Shown in pieces: positions 10,011-22,245 of a DNA stretch of 64,000 nt. The translations under genes and the position numbers were made by a program. Under the pieces are notes generated by a model. That model did not search any database. It saw nothing but the letters and a program-made list of their open reading frames with translations, and was not told the DNA's origin. The DNA is taken from NCBI RefSeq assembly GCF_001005725.1, contig NZ_LBIC01000007.1, forward strand, positions 248,001-312,000, read 5' to 3'. This DNA is from Sphingobium chungbukense. Lineage in GTDB: Bacteria; Pseudomonadota; Alphaproteobacteria; Sphingomonadales; Sphingomonadaceae. How positions within the stretch are numbered: position 1 is the stretch's first letter; each line of letters opens with the position of its first letter.

Positions 10011-11372
10011 TCACTTGCCGGCTTTGCGCGCCTGCATCTTCGCCCGGAAGCGCGCCGCCCAACCCGGCTTCGCATCCTGCGCCGGCCGCACGAGGCAGAG
10101 CGCATCGGCATCCACCGATTGCGTGACGACGCTGCCGGCTCCGACGATCGCGCCATCGCCGATCTTCACCGGCGCGACCAGGGCGCTGTTGGAGCCGATG
10201 AAGGCACCCGCGCCGATCTCCGTCCTATATTTGAAGAAGCCGTCATAGTTGCAGGTGATGGTGCCCGCGCCGATATTCGCGCCCGCCCCCACGCTGGCGT
10301 CGCCGATATAGGAAAGATGATTGGCCTTGGCCCCTTCACCCAGTTCGGCCTTCTTCACCTCGACGAAATTGCCGACCTTGGCCCTGCCCCCTATCTTCGC
10401 GCCGGGACGCAGGCGGGCATAGGGCCCGATTTCGGCGCCCTTGCCGATCGTCGCGCCCTCCAGGTGGGAAAAGGCGTGAATCGTCACATCGTCCGCCACG
10501 ATCACGCCCGGCCCGAAGACGACGTTGGGCTCTATCACCACATCGCGCCCCAGCGCCGTGTCATGGGCGAAGAACACCGTATCGGGCGCAATCAGCGTGA
10601 CCCCCTCCCGCATCGCCTCGGCGCGGCGGCGATCCTGCCATACGGCCTCCACACCGGCCAGTTCCGCGCGGCTGTTGACGCCCGCCACCTCCCAGGCCTC
10701 GGCCTCGATCACCGCGCTCTGCGCACCGGGCAGCATGACGATATCGGGCAGATAATATTCACCCGCCGCATTGTCGTTGCCGATCCGGTCGAGCAGCACG
10801 AACAGGTCGGTCGATCGCACCGCCATCAATCCCGAATTGCAGAGCGTCACCGCCCGTTCCTCGGCATTCGCATCCTTATATTCGACCATCTTCTCGATGA
10901 CGCCCTGATCGCGGGCGATGATCCGGCCATAGGCGGCTGCGTCCTCCGGCCGGAAGCCCAATACCACCGCGCGGGGCTCGTCGCCCCAATTGAGGCGCTC
11001 CAGCATGGACCGCAGGGTTTCGGTCCGTACCAGCGGCACGTCGCCGTACAGGATCAATATGTCGCCCGCAAAGCCCGCCAGCGCGTCATGTGCCTGCGCC
11101 ACGGCATGACCGGTGCCATGCTGCTGTTCCTGCACGGCGATCACCGCGCCGCTGCCCTCGACCGCCTTTTCCACCTGCTCGCGGCCAGCCCCCACCACCA
11201 CGACCTGCCGCTCCGGCTTCAGCTCCGCGACGCTGGCCAGCAGATGCAACAGCATCGGCCGCCCGGCAATCGGATGAAGTACCTTGTGCCTGGCGGATTT
11301 CATGCGTGTGCCCTGCCCGGCGGCAAGGATGATCACGGCCAAGGGGCGACGGGGCGGGCGGGTGGCAGTCAC
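10011..11372 (-). CDS. glmU: Bifunctional GlcNAc-1-P uridylyltransferase / GlcN-1-P acetyltransferase
   Basis: GlmU acetylates glucosamine 1-phosphate and then makes UDP-GlcNAc. The N-terminal uridylyltransferase domain shows LAAGQGTRMKSARHKVLHPI and LYGDVPLV; the C-terminal half is a left-handed beta-helix of hexapeptide repeats with the acetyltransferase segment ANHLSYIGDASVG. The GTG at 11372 gives 453 residues, the usual length. An in-frame ATG at 11426 would add 18 residues atypical of the family and leave almost no room for promoters between glmU and the divergent gph, so it is less likely but not excluded. Confidence 0.94.
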   Translation of the reverse strand: MTATRPPRRPLAVIILAAGQGTRMKSARHKVLHPIAGRPMLLHLLASVAELKPERQVVVVGAGREQVEKAVEGSGAVIAVQEQQHGTGHAVAQAHDALAGFAGDILILYGDVPLVRTETLRSMLERLNWGDEPRAVVLGFRPEDAAAYGRIIARDQGVIEKMVEYKDANAEERAVTLCNSGLMAVRSTDLFVLLDRIGNDNAAGEYYLPDIVMLPGAQSAVIEAEAWEVAGVNSRAELAGVEAVWQDRRRAEAMREGVTLIAPDTVFFAHDTALGRDVVIEPNVVFGPGVIVADDVTIHAFSHLEGATIGKGAEIGPYARLRPGAKIGGRAKVGNFVEVKKAELGEGAKANHLSYIGDASVGAGANIGAGTITCNYDGFFKYRTEIGAGAFIGSNSALVAPVKIGDGAIVGAGSVVTQSVDADALCLVRPAQDAKPGWAARFRAKMQARKAGK

Positions 11373-11458
11373 GAGGGGGGCATCCTTTATGGCAAAGAGG
11401 CCAAGAATCTGAGCGCTCTCTGCCATGTTTGACTTGCCTTTGCCACCCACCCGGCGGC

Positions 11459-12151
11459 ATGAGCCGGGCCATGGCATCCTTTCCCTCCGGCATTCCCTTC
11501 GATATCGTCGGCTTCGACCTCGACGGCACCCTGCTCGACACCAGCGGCGATCTGGCCGCCGCGGTCAACTATGCCATCGCCACCGATGGCAGGCCCCCCT
11601 TCCCGGTCGAGGCGATCCATCCCTTCGTCGGCAAGGGTGCCAAGGTGATGCTTGAACGGGCGCTCGACGCCTCGGGCGGCTATGACGAGGCGATGCTGGC
11701 GAGGATGCTGCCGATCCTGCTCGATTATTATGAACAGAATCTCGCTATCCACTCCCTGCCCTATCCCGGCCTGATCGCCGCGATGGACGCGTTGGAAGCG
11801 GCGGGCGTGAAGCTTGCCATCTGCACCAACAAGGCGGAGCGCTTCACCATTCCCCTGCTGCATCAGATCGGCCTGTCGGAACGCTTCGCCAGCGTCGTCG
11901 GTGGCGACACGGTCGGCATCGCGAAGCCCGACCCAGCGCCGATCCACGCCATGATCGAGCGCGCGGGCGGCGGGCGGACGATCTTCCTGGGCGACACTAT
12001 CAACGACATTGCCGGCGCGCGCAATGCGGGCATCCCCAGCATCGCGGTCAGCTTCGGCTTCCTCGACGGCCCGGTCGAGGAGCTGGAAGCGGACGCCATC
12101 ATCCACCATTTCGACGAACTGGTGCCCCTGCTGAAAGGCTGGCCCGCATGA
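11459..12151 (+). CDS. gph: HAD-family phosphoglycolate phosphatase
   Basis: A 230-residue HAD hydrolase. It has the nucleophile motif FDLDGTLLDTSGDLAAAV, a helical cap, the motif II Thr in ICTNKAE, the motif III Lys in GIAKPDPAPIHAMIE and the motif IV acids in FLGDTINDIAGARNAG. Phosphoglycolate phosphatase removes 2-phosphoglycolate formed during DNA repair or oxygenase reactions. Possible starts are ATG 11459 and ATG 11471; the first gives the usual length. It is translationally coupled (ATGA) to the enoyl-CoA hydratase gene. Confidence 0.88.
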   Translation: MSRAMASFPSGIPFDIVGFDLDGTLLDTSGDLAAAVNYAIATDGRPPFPVEAIHPFVGKGAKVMLERALDASGGYDEAMLARMLPILLDYYEQNLAIHSLPYPGLIAAMDALEAAGVKLAICTNKAERFTIPLLHQIGLSERFASVVGGDTVGIAKPDPAPIHAMIERAGGGRTIFLGDTINDIAGARNAGIPSIAVSFGFLDGPVEELEADAIIHHFDELVPLLKGWPA

Positions 12152-12909
12152 CGCTGCGGCTGGAACGCGACGGCGCCATCGCCACGCTGCTGATCGACCG
12201 GCCCGACCGGCATAATGCCATGAACCAGGCCATGTGGGAATCGCTGCCCCAATTTGTCGGGCAGGCCATGACCGATGAGGCGGTACGCGTCCTCATCCTG
12301 ACATCGGGCACGTCGGGGCTGTTCTGCGCGGGTGCCGACATCCACGAATTCGCCAGCCATTCAGGCGAGGAGAACTGGCGCATCGCCAATCAGGCCGCGA
12401 TCCGCTCCACCCAATATGCCCTCGCCCACGCCGAAAAGCCGGTCATCGCCGCTATCGACGGCGATGCGGTCGGCGGCGGGTGCGGCCTTGCCATCGCCTG
12501 CGACCTGCGGATCGCATCGCCAAGGGCGCGGTTGGGCATCACTCCGGCCAGGCTCGGCATCGTCTATGGATTGTTCGATACCAAGCTGCTGGTCGATCTG
12601 GTCGGCCCGGCACGTGCCAAGCGTATATTGTTCACCGGCGCGTTAAATGACGCGCATGAAGCGCTTGCCATCGGCCTGATCGACGAGATCGCGCCTGATC
12701 CCCTCGACGCTGCAAAGGCCATGGCGGATGTCATGGCCGCCAATGCGCAGCATTCGATCCGTTCGTCCAAGGCGATCATCCGTCGTATCCTGGACGGCCA
12801 GGACGATGACGACGCGACCACGCTCGACCTGTTCCGCGATGCCTTCACCCTGCCCGATTTCAAGGAAGGCGTGCAGGCCTTTCGCGAAAAGAGGCGTCCG
12901 CGCTTCTGA
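12148..12909 (+). CDS. Enoyl-CoA hydratase/isomerase family protein
   Basis: A 253-residue crotonase-fold protein. The first oxyanion-hole element is LFCAGADIHEFAS; the second region is IAAIDGDAVGGGCGLAIACD. PARLGIVYGLFDTKLLVDLVG occupies the position of the family's catalytic loop but lacks the paired Glu residues of classical enoyl-CoA hydratases, so the exact reaction (hydratase, isomerase or other acyl-CoA chemistry) cannot be assigned. The start overlaps the gph stop by 4 bases. It is not part of a visible beta-oxidation operon. Confidence 0.85.
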   Translation: MTLRLERDGAIATLLIDRPDRHNAMNQAMWESLPQFVGQAMTDEAVRVLILTSGTSGLFCAGADIHEFASHSGEENWRIANQAAIRSTQYALAHAEKPVIAAIDGDAVGGGCGLAIACDLRIASPRARLGITPARLGIVYGLFDTKLLVDLVGPARAKRILFTGALNDAHEALAIGLIDEIAPDPLDAAKAMADVMAANAQHSIRSSKAIIRRILDGQDDDDATTLDLFRDAFTLPDFKEGVQAFREKRRPRF

Positions 12910-13052
12910 AGGCCCCTTCGATTCATCCATATCGGATCAACAACTCATCCGATTCGGAAATATTTGTTAAGGATCAACCGATACCCGCTGTCGGGCGCGG
13001 ATAGGCACCGGCCCCGCACGATTTCGATACATCAAAGGAACGGGCGGCCAGC

Positions 13053-14225
13053 ATGGGAGAAAATTTCGCCTTCTTCCTGCCGATCATGATGGCCGGTTTC
13101 GGCGTCCTGTTCGGGATCGTCTGGCGATGGCGGGTGCGAGCCGCGGGTTTTTGGAGCGGGGCCTTTTTCTGCGTTGCGGGGGGCTTCGCCGTACCTGTCG
13201 CCTTTGCCGCCCTTCCCAGCACGACCTGGGGTCTCGTCGCCGATATGATGTTCGCCAGCGGCTTCCTCCTGTTCAGCCAGGCGTTGCTGGAGCGTTGGCG
13301 TCCCTCCTGGCTGTTGCCCGCGCGGATCGCGATATGGGGCCTGTCCCTATTGCTGTGCGCCGTCGCCCTCGTCCTGGACAATCTGCCCCTCTCGCTGGTG
13401 GCGTCGGATTTCGGCTGCTTCCTGCTCATCGCCCTGCCGTTGATCGCGGGGAAGGATCATCTGGACGATTGGTCCGATCGCACTCTGTTCGCCGCCGCCC
13501 TGCTGGTCGCGCTCGACAATCTGTTCCGGGGCAGTACCGTACCGCTTACCTTGTCGGCAGGCGGTTTCCACAATAGCGAATATGCCTTTTTGATGCAGGC
13601 AATGGCCTGTGTCTTCGGGCTTTTCCTTGCGCTCGCGGCGCTGGCAGCGACCATGCTCGACCAGCTCGCCCGCTATCGGCGCGATGCGCTGCACGATCCG
13701 CTGTCCGGCCTGCTCAACCGGCGCGGCTTCGACGATGCGATCGCCGGGTGGACGCACAAGATGCCCGTCGCAGGTAGCCTGATTGTCTGCGACATCGATC
13801 ATTTCAAGGCGATCAATGATGAATATGGCCATGCCCTGGGCGACCGCGTGATCGAGACCCTGGCGAAGATATTGGCCCGATCCGCTCCTCCAGATGCCGT
13901 CACCGCTCGCTTCGGCGGCGAGGAATTCGTGCTGCTCCTGCCAGAAACCGATGCGGCGCGCGCGGCGGCGATCGCCAACGACATCCGGGAAAGCCTGGCG
14001 CGGGAGGTCGCGAACGAACTGGGTCTGCGGCGGCCACTGACGGCCAGCTTCGGTCTTTCGACTGTCCAGCATGGCGATGCCTCGGTCCATGATGCGATCG
14101 CGCGGGCCGACGCAGCACTTTACGAAGCGAAGGCAGGCGGCCGCAATCGGGTTTGCGTGCGGCGCTCCCTTTCAGCGCAAGCCACGCCTTCCGCCAGTCC
14201 GTCATGGCAGATTTGCAACGCGTAG
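13053..14225 (+). CDS. Membrane-bound diguanylate cyclase (GGDEF)
   Basis: This 390-residue protein has six or seven predicted transmembrane segments in the first ~200 residues (for example FFLPIMMAGFGVLFGIVW) and then a GGDEF domain. The domain starts at DPLSGLLNRRGFDDAIAG and has the active-site motif FGGEEFVLLLPE with GGEEF at residues 288-292, so cyclic-di-GMP synthesis from GTP is expected. The RxxD inhibitory site normally found just upstream is absent (the segment reads RSAPPDAVTARFGGEEF). It probably senses something at the membrane. Convergent with lpd. Confidence 0.9.
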   Translation: MGENFAFFLPIMMAGFGVLFGIVWRWRVRAAGFWSGAFFCVAGGFAVPVAFAALPSTTWGLVADMMFASGFLLFSQALLERWRPSWLLPARIAIWGLSLLLCAVALVLDNLPLSLVASDFGCFLLIALPLIAGKDHLDDWSDRTLFAAALLVALDNLFRGSTVPLTLSAGGFHNSEYAFLMQAMACVFGLFLALAALAATMLDQLARYRRDALHDPLSGLLNRRGFDDAIAGWTHKMPVAGSLIVCDIDHFKAINDEYGHALGDRVIETLAKILARSAPPDAVTARFGGEEFVLLLPETDAARAAAIANDIRESLAREVANELGLRRPLTASFGLSTVQHGDASVHDAIARADAALYEAKAGGRNRVCVRRSLSAQATPSASPSWQICNA

Positions 14226-14238
14226 AAGATACCGAATG

Positions 14239-14263
14239 AAAAAGGCCGCCCCGAAGGGCGGCC
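14239..14263 (-). terminator. Intrinsic terminator of the sucA-odhB-lpd unit
   Basis: GGCCGCCC (14244-14251) and GGGCGGCC (14256-14263) form a perfect 8-bp stem with a CGAA (TTCG on the minus strand) loop. On the minus strand it is followed by TTTTT, 30 bases after the lpd stop. The plus strand has no T-run, so it acts chiefly on lpd transcripts. Confidence 0.9.
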
Positions 14264-14292
14264 TCGTCATCCCAGCATGCGGCAGGAAACGA

Positions 14293-15693
14293 TCACATAT
14301 GAATCGGCTTGCCGGTCACGGCCATGGCCGCTTCCTTGATCGCCTCGCTATGCGTCGGATGCGCGTGACAGGTGTAGGCGATATCCTCACTCGATGCACC
14401 GAATTCCATCGCCTGCGCCGCCTGCGCGATCATCGTGCCTGCGACCGAAGCGATGATCCACACGCCCAGCACCTTGTCGGTTTCGGCGTCCGCAATCACC
14501 TTCACGAAACCGTCCGGCTCATGGTTGGTCTTGGCGCGGCTGTTCGCCATCATCGGAAACTTGCCAACCTTGACGGCGCCCTTTTCCTTGGCGGCCTCTT
14601 CGGTCAGGCCCACGCCCGCGATTTCCGGCTTGGTGTAGACCACGGACGGGATCACGTCATGGTTCACGATGCCGGTCAGGCCCGCGATATTCTCCGCGAC
14701 GGCAATGCCTTCGTCCTCGGCCTTGTGCGCGAGCATCGGGCCGGGGATGACGTCGCCGATCGCCCATACGCCCGGAACCTTGGTGGCGAAGTCATGATCG
14801 GTTTCGATCTGGCCGCGCGCATTCAATTCCAGGCCGATCTTGTCGAGGCCTAGACCTTCGGTATTCGGACGACGGCCGATCGACACCAGTACGACATCGG
14901 CCTCGATCTTCTCGGCCGCGCCGCCAGCAGCGGGTTCGACGGTCAGGGTCACGCCCTTCTTGCCGACTTCCGCGCCCGTGACCTTGGTACCGAGCTTGTA
15001 CTCGAAGCCCTGCTTCTTGAAGATCTTGTTCGCTTCCTTGCGGACTTCGCCGTCCATGCCGGGCAGGATCTGGTCGAGAAACTCGACGACCGTGACCTTG
15101 GCCCCGACACGACGCCACACCGAACCCAGTTCCAGGCCGATGACGCCGCCGCCGACGACGACCAGATGGCCCGGCACCTTGTCCAGTTCCAGTGCGCCAG
15201 TGGAATCGACGATCCTGCCGCCCGCATTGTCGACCTGAACGCCGGGAAGCGGCGTGACCGACGAGCCGGTAGCGATGACGATATTCTTCGCCGTCACCTT
15301 CTTGCCCGCCACTTCGACGGTGTTGGCACCGGTAAAGGTCGCCTGGCCCTTCAGCCAGTCGACCTTGTTCTTCTTGAACAGAAACTCGATGCCGCCGGTC
15401 AGGCCCTTCACCGCATCCTTGCGCTGGCCCTGCATGGTGTCGAGGTCCAGGCTCATCTTGTCGATCTTCACGCCCAGCTTGGCGAGCGCGCCGTTCGCAG
15501 CCTCTTCATAAAGCTCCGAAGCGTGCAGCAGCGCCTTGGACGGGATGCAGCCGACATTGAGGCAGGTGCCGCCCAGCGTCTCGCGGCTTTCGGCGCAGGC
15601 GGTCTTGAGACCAAGCTGCGCCGCGCGGATCGCGCCGACATAGCCACCGGGTCCTGCACCGATTACCAGAACGTCATAATCGAAGTCTGCCAT
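14293..15693 (-). CDS. lpd: Dihydrolipoyl dehydrogenase (E3)
   Basis: A 466-residue flavoprotein that reoxidises dihydrolipoyl groups of 2-oxoacid dehydrogenase complexes with NAD. It starts MADFDYDVLVIGAGPGGYVG (FAD-binding GxGxxG), carries the redox disulfide in GGTCLNVGCIPSK, a second Rossmann motif GGGVIGLELGSVWRR and the C-terminal His-Glu dyad in HAHPTHSEAIKEA. The ATG at 15693 has a good GGAG site; a longer in-frame start lies in the inverted repeat upstream and is rejected. It is the last gene of the 2-oxoglutarate dehydrogenase operon, so it most likely serves OdhB. Confidence 0.96.
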   Translation of the reverse strand: MADFDYDVLVIGAGPGGYVGAIRAAQLGLKTACAESRETLGGTCLNVGCIPSKALLHASELYEEAANGALAKLGVKIDKMSLDLDTMQGQRKDAVKGLTGGIEFLFKKNKVDWLKGQATFTGANTVEVAGKKVTAKNIVIATGSSVTPLPGVQVDNAGGRIVDSTGALELDKVPGHLVVVGGGVIGLELGSVWRRVGAKVTVVEFLDQILPGMDGEVRKEANKIFKKQGFEYKLGTKVTGAEVGKKGVTLTVEPAAGGAAEKIEADVVLVSIGRRPNTEGLGLDKIGLELNARGQIETDHDFATKVPGVWAIGDVIPGPMLAHKAEDEGIAVAENIAGLTGIVNHDVIPSVVYTKPEIAGVGLTEEAAKEKGAVKVGKFPMMANSRAKTNHEPDGFVKVIADAETDKVLGVWIIASVAGTMIAQAAQAMEFGASSEDIAYTCHAHPTHSEAIKEAAMAVTGKPIHM

Positions 15694-15711
15694 AACAATC
15701 TCCGTTCGCCC

Positions 15712-15739
15712 TTGGACCGAGTCACTTGCCTCGGTCCAA
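15712..15739. repeat. 9-bp inverted repeat upstream of lpd
   Basis: TTGGACCGA (15712-15720) and TCGGTCCAA (15731-15739) are perfect inverted copies around 10 bases. It lies in the odhB-lpd spacer, 19 bases before the lpd start, and may be an RNA processing or stabilising hairpin. Confidence 0.5.
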
Positions 15740-15782
15740 CCTGTCAAAGGGCATTACTTCTTTCGTCCCATAAAAAGGACGG

Positions 15783-15808
15783 GGCTTCGACAGGCGCAGC
15801 CCGAACGG
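15783..15808. repeat. Dispersed palindromic-type repeat unit between odhB and lpd
   Basis: GGGCTTCGACAGGCGCAGCC followed by CGAACG resembles the REP-like element (consensus near CTTCGACAGGCTCAGCCCGAACG) that I know to be scattered in intergenic DNA of sphingomonads and some other proteobacteria. Only one copy is present in this window, so the assignment rests on recognition. Confidence 0.5.
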
Positions 15809-15824
15809 GATGAATGGACGAACC

Positions 15825-17069
<1,245 letters not shown>

Positions 17070-17077
17070 GAGCTTGT

Positions 17078-19888
17078 TCAGCCTTTCTTCTGGCGACGGA
17101 TTTCTTCACGAACGCTGTGACCCAGCGCATCGGCGACGAGAGCGCCCTGCTCGGCGACATGGCGCTTGGCGAGGCCCGTTGCGGGCGACGCCGACGCCTT
17201 GCGACCGGCATAGCGGGCGCGCATCGGCGCCTTGCCGGCCTGCGCCAGCGCTTCCTCGATATAGGGCTCCACGAAGAACCAGGCGCCGTTGTTGCGCGGT
17301 TCTTCCTGACACCAGACGACTTCCTGAAGGTTCGTCATGCGCGCGATGCGCGTTGCGAGGGCCTCGGTCGCGAACGGGTAGATCTGTTCGATGCGAACGA
17401 TCTGCACATCCGTGTCGCCATGCTGGTCGCGGGCTTCCATCAGGTCGTAAAAGACCTTGCCGGAGCACAGCACCAGGCGCTTCGTATCCTTGTCAGGCGC
17501 CCCATTGGGGTCCGACAGGATGCGCTTGAAATGCGTTGCACCCAGGAAATCCTCCGCCTTGCTGACCGCCAACTTGTGACGCAGCAGCGACTTGGGCGCC
17601 ATGATGATCAGCGGCTTGCGGAAGGGCCGCAGCATCTGACGGCGCAGGACGTGGAAATAGTTCGCCGGGGTCGTGATATTCGCGACCTGGATATTCCCTT
17701 CCGCGCAAAGCTGGAGATAACGCTCCAGACGGGCCGAGCTATGCTCCGGACCCTGCCCTTCATAGCCATGCGGCAGCAGGCAGACGAGGCCGTTGGACCG
17801 CAGCCACTTGGTCTCCGACGAAGCGATATACTGGTCGAAGATGATCTGCGCGCCATTGGCGAAGTCGCCGAACTGGGCCTCCCAAAGCACGAGGCTCTTC
17901 GGGTCCGCCAGCGCGAAGCCATATTCGAAGCCCAGCACGCCATATTCGGAGAGCGGTGAATCCAGCACTTCGAACCGGCCGTGCGGCACGGTCGAGAGCG
18001 GGATGTACTTGCTCTCCGTATCCTGGTCGGTCCAGACGGCGTGACGCTGGCTGAACGTGCCGCGCCCGGAGTCCTGGCCCGACAGGCGCACGCCATAGCC
18101 TTCCGACAGCAGCGAACCGAAGGCCAGGGCCTCGCCGGTCGCCCAGTCGAAATTCTCGCCGGACTTGAACATCTCCGCCTTGGCGTCGATCACGCGCTTC
18201 AGCGTCTTGTGGACGTTATGGCCTTCCGGAATCGTCGTCAGCGTCTTGCCCAGGCTGTCGAACAGCTTCTGGCTGACCGCGGACTCGACGCTCTGGCGGG
18301 TGGTTTCGGCGTCGGCGGGCTTGTGCAGGCCCGACCAGCGACCGGCGAACCAGTCGGCCTTGTTGGGCTTGTAGCTCTTCGCCGCCTCGAACTCTTCCTC
18401 CAGATGGTTGACGAAATCGCCCGTCACCTGGGCGACGAAATCGTCGTCGACCACGCCTTCGGCCTTCAACCGCGCGGAATAGACGTCGCTGACCGGCGGA
18501 TGCTGGCGAATCTTCGCGTACATCTGCGGCTGGGTGAATGACGGCTCGTCGCCTTCATTATGGCCGAAGCGGCGATAGCACCACATGTCGATCACGATGT
18601 CGCGATGGAAGGTCTGGCGATATTCCATCGCCAGCTTGCATGCGAAGGTGACCGCTTCGGGATCGTCGCCGTTGATGTGCAGGATCGGCGCCTGAACGCC
18701 CTTCGCCACGTCGCTCGGATAGGGCGAGCCGCGCGAGAATTGCGGGCTGGTGGTGAAGCCGATCTGGTTGTTGACGATGAAGTGGATGCAGCCGCCGGTA
18801 TTGTAACCCGACACGCCCGAGAAGCCGAGGCATTCCCAGACGATGCCCTGGCCCGCAAAGGCCGCGTCGCCATGGATCAGCACGGGCAGGACCTGCTCAT
18901 GCTTGGCAAGGTCGTCACGGAAAGTCTGCTGCGCGCGGACCTTGCCCAACACCACCGGATCGACGGTTTCCAGATGCGAGGGATTGGGGACGAGCGACAT
19001 ATGCACCTTGATGCCGTCGAACTCGCGGTCAGTGGAGGTGCCGAGATGGTACTTCACGTCGCCCGAACCGCCGACATCTTCGGGATTGGCGGTGCCGCCC
19101 GAAAATTCGTGGAAGATGACGCGGAAACCCTTGGCCATCACATTGGCGAGTACGTTCAGGCGGCCGCGATGGGCCATGCCGTAGACGATCTCGCGCACGC
19201 CCTGCGCGCCGCCATATTTGATGATGGCTTCGAGCGCCGGGATCATCGATTCGCCGCCGTCCAGGCCGAAGCGCTTGGTGCCGACATATTTGCGGCCCAG
19301 GAACTTCTCATATTGTTCGGCGTGGATCACCTTGGCCAGGATCGCCTTCTTGCCTTCCGGCGTGAAGTGGATTTCCTTGTCCTTGCCTTCCAACCGCTCC
19401 TGGAGGAAACGGCGCTCCTCCACGTCCGCGATGTGCATATATTCCAGGCCGACATTGCCGCAATAATTGGCGCGCAGGATCGCCACGATCTCGCGAACGG
19501 TCGCATATTGCAGCCCCAGCGTGCCGCCCAGATAGACTTTTTTGTCGAGGTCGGTCAGGCCGTGATATTCCGGCGTCAGGTCGGCCGGCAGGTCGCGCTG
19601 GGTGAGCCCCAGCGGATCGAGATTGGCCGCCAGATGACCACGTACGCGATATGTGCGGATCAGCATCTGGGCACGGATTGCATCATCGGCCGCACTTACG
19701 GCATCAGCATCCGAAACCGCCTTGCCGACGGCCTTGGCGGCGGCCTTCACGGCCACCTGCATCTGCGTGGGGTCCAGCGCCCCGGTCAGGTCGTCGGTAT
19801 CGATCGGCGGCCAGTTGGTGCGCGCCCAGCTCGGCCCGCGCTCGATTTCCCCGAGCCCCTCAAAAACTTCCTGATTCTCGTAACCCAT
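17078..19888 (-). CDS. sucA: 2-oxoglutarate dehydrogenase E1 component
   Basis: A 936-residue thiamine-diphosphate enzyme that decarboxylates 2-oxoglutarate and passes the succinyl group to OdhB lipoate. Typical segments are the N-terminal region ending [18 protein letters not shown], the active-site stretch [18 protein letters not shown], the ThDP motif beginning [33 protein letters not shown], and the transketolase-like C-terminal half with [18 protein letters not shown]. Length and motifs match the alphaproteobacterial enzyme. It is separated by 88 bases from sucD upstream and by 8 from odhB downstream. Confidence 0.98.
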   Translation of the reverse strand: MGYENQEVFEGLGEIERGPSWARTNWPPIDTDDLTGALDPTQMQVAVKAAAKAVGKAVSDADAVSAADDAIRAQMLIRTYRVRGHLAANLDPLGLTQRDLPADLTPEYHGLTDLDKKVYLGGTLGLQYATVREIVAILRANYCGNVGLEYMHIADVEERRFLQERLEGKDKEIHFTPEGKKAILAKVIHAEQYEKFLGRKYVGTKRFGLDGGESMIPALEAIIKYGGAQGVREIVYGMAHRGRLNVLANVMAKGFRVIFHEFSGGTANPEDVGGSGDVKYHLGTSTDREFDGIKVHMSLVPNPSHLETVDPVVLGKVRAQQTFRDDLAKHEQVLPVLIHGDAAFAGQGIVWECLGFSGVSGYNTGGCIHFIVNNQIGFTTSPQFSRGSPYPSDVAKGVQAPILHINGDDPEAVTFACKLAMEYRQTFHRDIVIDMWCYRRFGHNEGDEPSFTQPQMYAKIRQHPPVSDVYSARLKAEGVVDDDFVAQVTGDFVNHLEEEFEAAKSYKPNKADWFAGRWSGLHKPADAETTRQSVESAVSQKLFDSLGKTLTTIPEGHNVHKTLKRVIDAKAEMFKSGENFDWATGEALAFGSLLSEGYGVRLSGQDSGRGTFSQRHAVWTDQDTESKYIPLSTVPHGRFEVLDSPLSEYGVLGFEYGFALADPKSLVLWEAQFGDFANGAQIIFDQYIASSETKWLRSNGLVCLLPHGYEGQGPEHSSARLERYLQLCAEGNIQVANITTPANYFHVLRRQMLRPFRKPLIIMAPKSLLRHKLAVSKAEDFLGATHFKRILSDPNGAPDKDTKRLVLCSGKVFYDLMEARDQHGDTDVQIVRIEQIYPFATEALATRIARMTNLQEVVWCQEEPRNNGAWFFVEPYIEEALAQAGKAPMRARYAGRKASASPATGLAKRHVAEQGALVADALGHSVREEIRRQKKG

Positions 19889-19935
19889 GTCTCACGTCCC
19901 ATGCCAACCGCGTGCAGTCGCGGCGGGGGTAACAA

Positions 19936-19959
19936 GCGGCCGGGGTGCAGCCCGGCCGC
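19936..19959 (-). other. Stable hairpin in the sucD-sucA spacer
   Basis: GCGGCCGGG (19936-19944) and CCCGGCCGC (19951-19959) form a perfect 9-bp GC stem with a 6-base loop in the 88-base gap between sucD and sucA. On the minus strand it is followed by TTGTTA, too weak for a standard terminator. It may limit read-through or protect the mRNA end. Confidence 0.5.
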
Positions 19960-19976
19960 CTTGTCAGCTTTTTGGC

Positions 19977-20861
19977 TCAGCCCTTCAGCACTTCCAGCAG
20001 GGTCGTGCCAAGTTCCGAGGGGCTGGCAGCGACCTTGATGCCAGCCGCTTCCATCGCCGCGATCTTGCTCTCGGCATCGCCCTTGCCGCCCGACACGATC
20101 GCGCCGGCATGGCCCATGCGACGGCCCGGAGGCGCCGTGCGGCCCGCGATGAAGCCGGCCATCGGCTTCTTGCGGCCCTTCTTGGCTTCGTCGATCAGGA
20201 ACTGGGCAGCCTGCTCTTCCGCGTCGCCGCCGATTTCACCGATCATGATGATCGATTCGGTGGCGTCGTCGGCCAGGAACAGTTCCAGCACGTCGATGAA
20301 GTTGGTGCCGTTGACCGGGTCGCCGCCGATGCCGACGGCCGTGGTCTGGCCCAGGCCCGCATTGGTGGTCTGGAACACGGCTTCATAGGTGAGCGTGCCC
20401 GAACGCGACACGACGCCGACGCTGCCCTTGGAGAAGATGTTGCCGGGCATGATGCCGATCTTGCACTCGCCGGGCGTCAGCAGGCCGGGGCAGTTCGGGC
20501 CGATCAGGCGCGACTTGCTGCCCGACAGGGAGCGCTTCACCTTCACCATGTCCAGCACCGGAATGCCCTCGGTGATGCAGACGATCAGCGGGATTTCGGC
20601 GTCGATCGCTTCCAGGATCGAGTCGGCCGCGAACGGCGGCGGAACGTAGATGACCGACGCGTCGGCGCCGGTCTTCGACTTGGCTTCGGCAACCGTGTCG
20701 AACATGGGCAGGCCGATATGGGTCGTGCCGCCCTTGCCGGGGGTGACGCCGCCAACCATCTGCGTGCCATAGGCCAATGCGGTTTCAGTGTGGAAGGTAC
20801 CGGTGGCACCAGTCATACCCTGGGTGATGACCTTGGTGTTCTTGTTCACCAGAATGGACAT
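19977..20861 (-). CDS. sucD: Succinyl-CoA synthetase subunit alpha
   Basis: A 294-residue subunit that with SucC interconverts succinyl-CoA and succinate while making a nucleoside triphosphate. The CoA-binding Rossmann domain starts [20 protein letters not shown]; the ligase domain carries [11 protein letters not shown] and the phosphohistidine loop [20 protein letters not shown]. Unusually for the common mdh-sucC-sucD order, the gene upstream is mdh directly, with only about 100 bases between, so sucC must lie elsewhere in the genome. Confidence 0.97.
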   Translation of the reverse strand: MSILVNKNTKVITQGMTGATGTFHTETALAYGTQMVGGVTPGKGGTTHIGLPMFDTVAEAKSKTGADASVIYVPPPFAADSILEAIDAEIPLIVCITEGIPVLDMVKVKRSLSGSKSRLIGPNCPGLLTPGECKIGIMPGNIFSKGSVGVVSRSGTLTYEAVFQTTNAGLGQTTAVGIGGDPVNGTNFIDVLELFLADDATESIIMIGEIGGDAEEQAAQFLIDEAKKGRKKPMAGFIAGRTAPPGRRMGHAGAIVSGGKGDAESKIAAMEAAGIKVAASPSELGTTLLEVLKG

Positions 20862-20965
20862 GTCAGTCCCTTTATCTTCTGTGGACGTGGCACTTTGGGT
20901 CTAAAGGCAGGCCGCCCCAGGGTGCGCACTCACCTGGGACGGACTGGTGCAGCTCTTGGAAAGGA

Positions 20966-22245
<1,280 letters not shown>

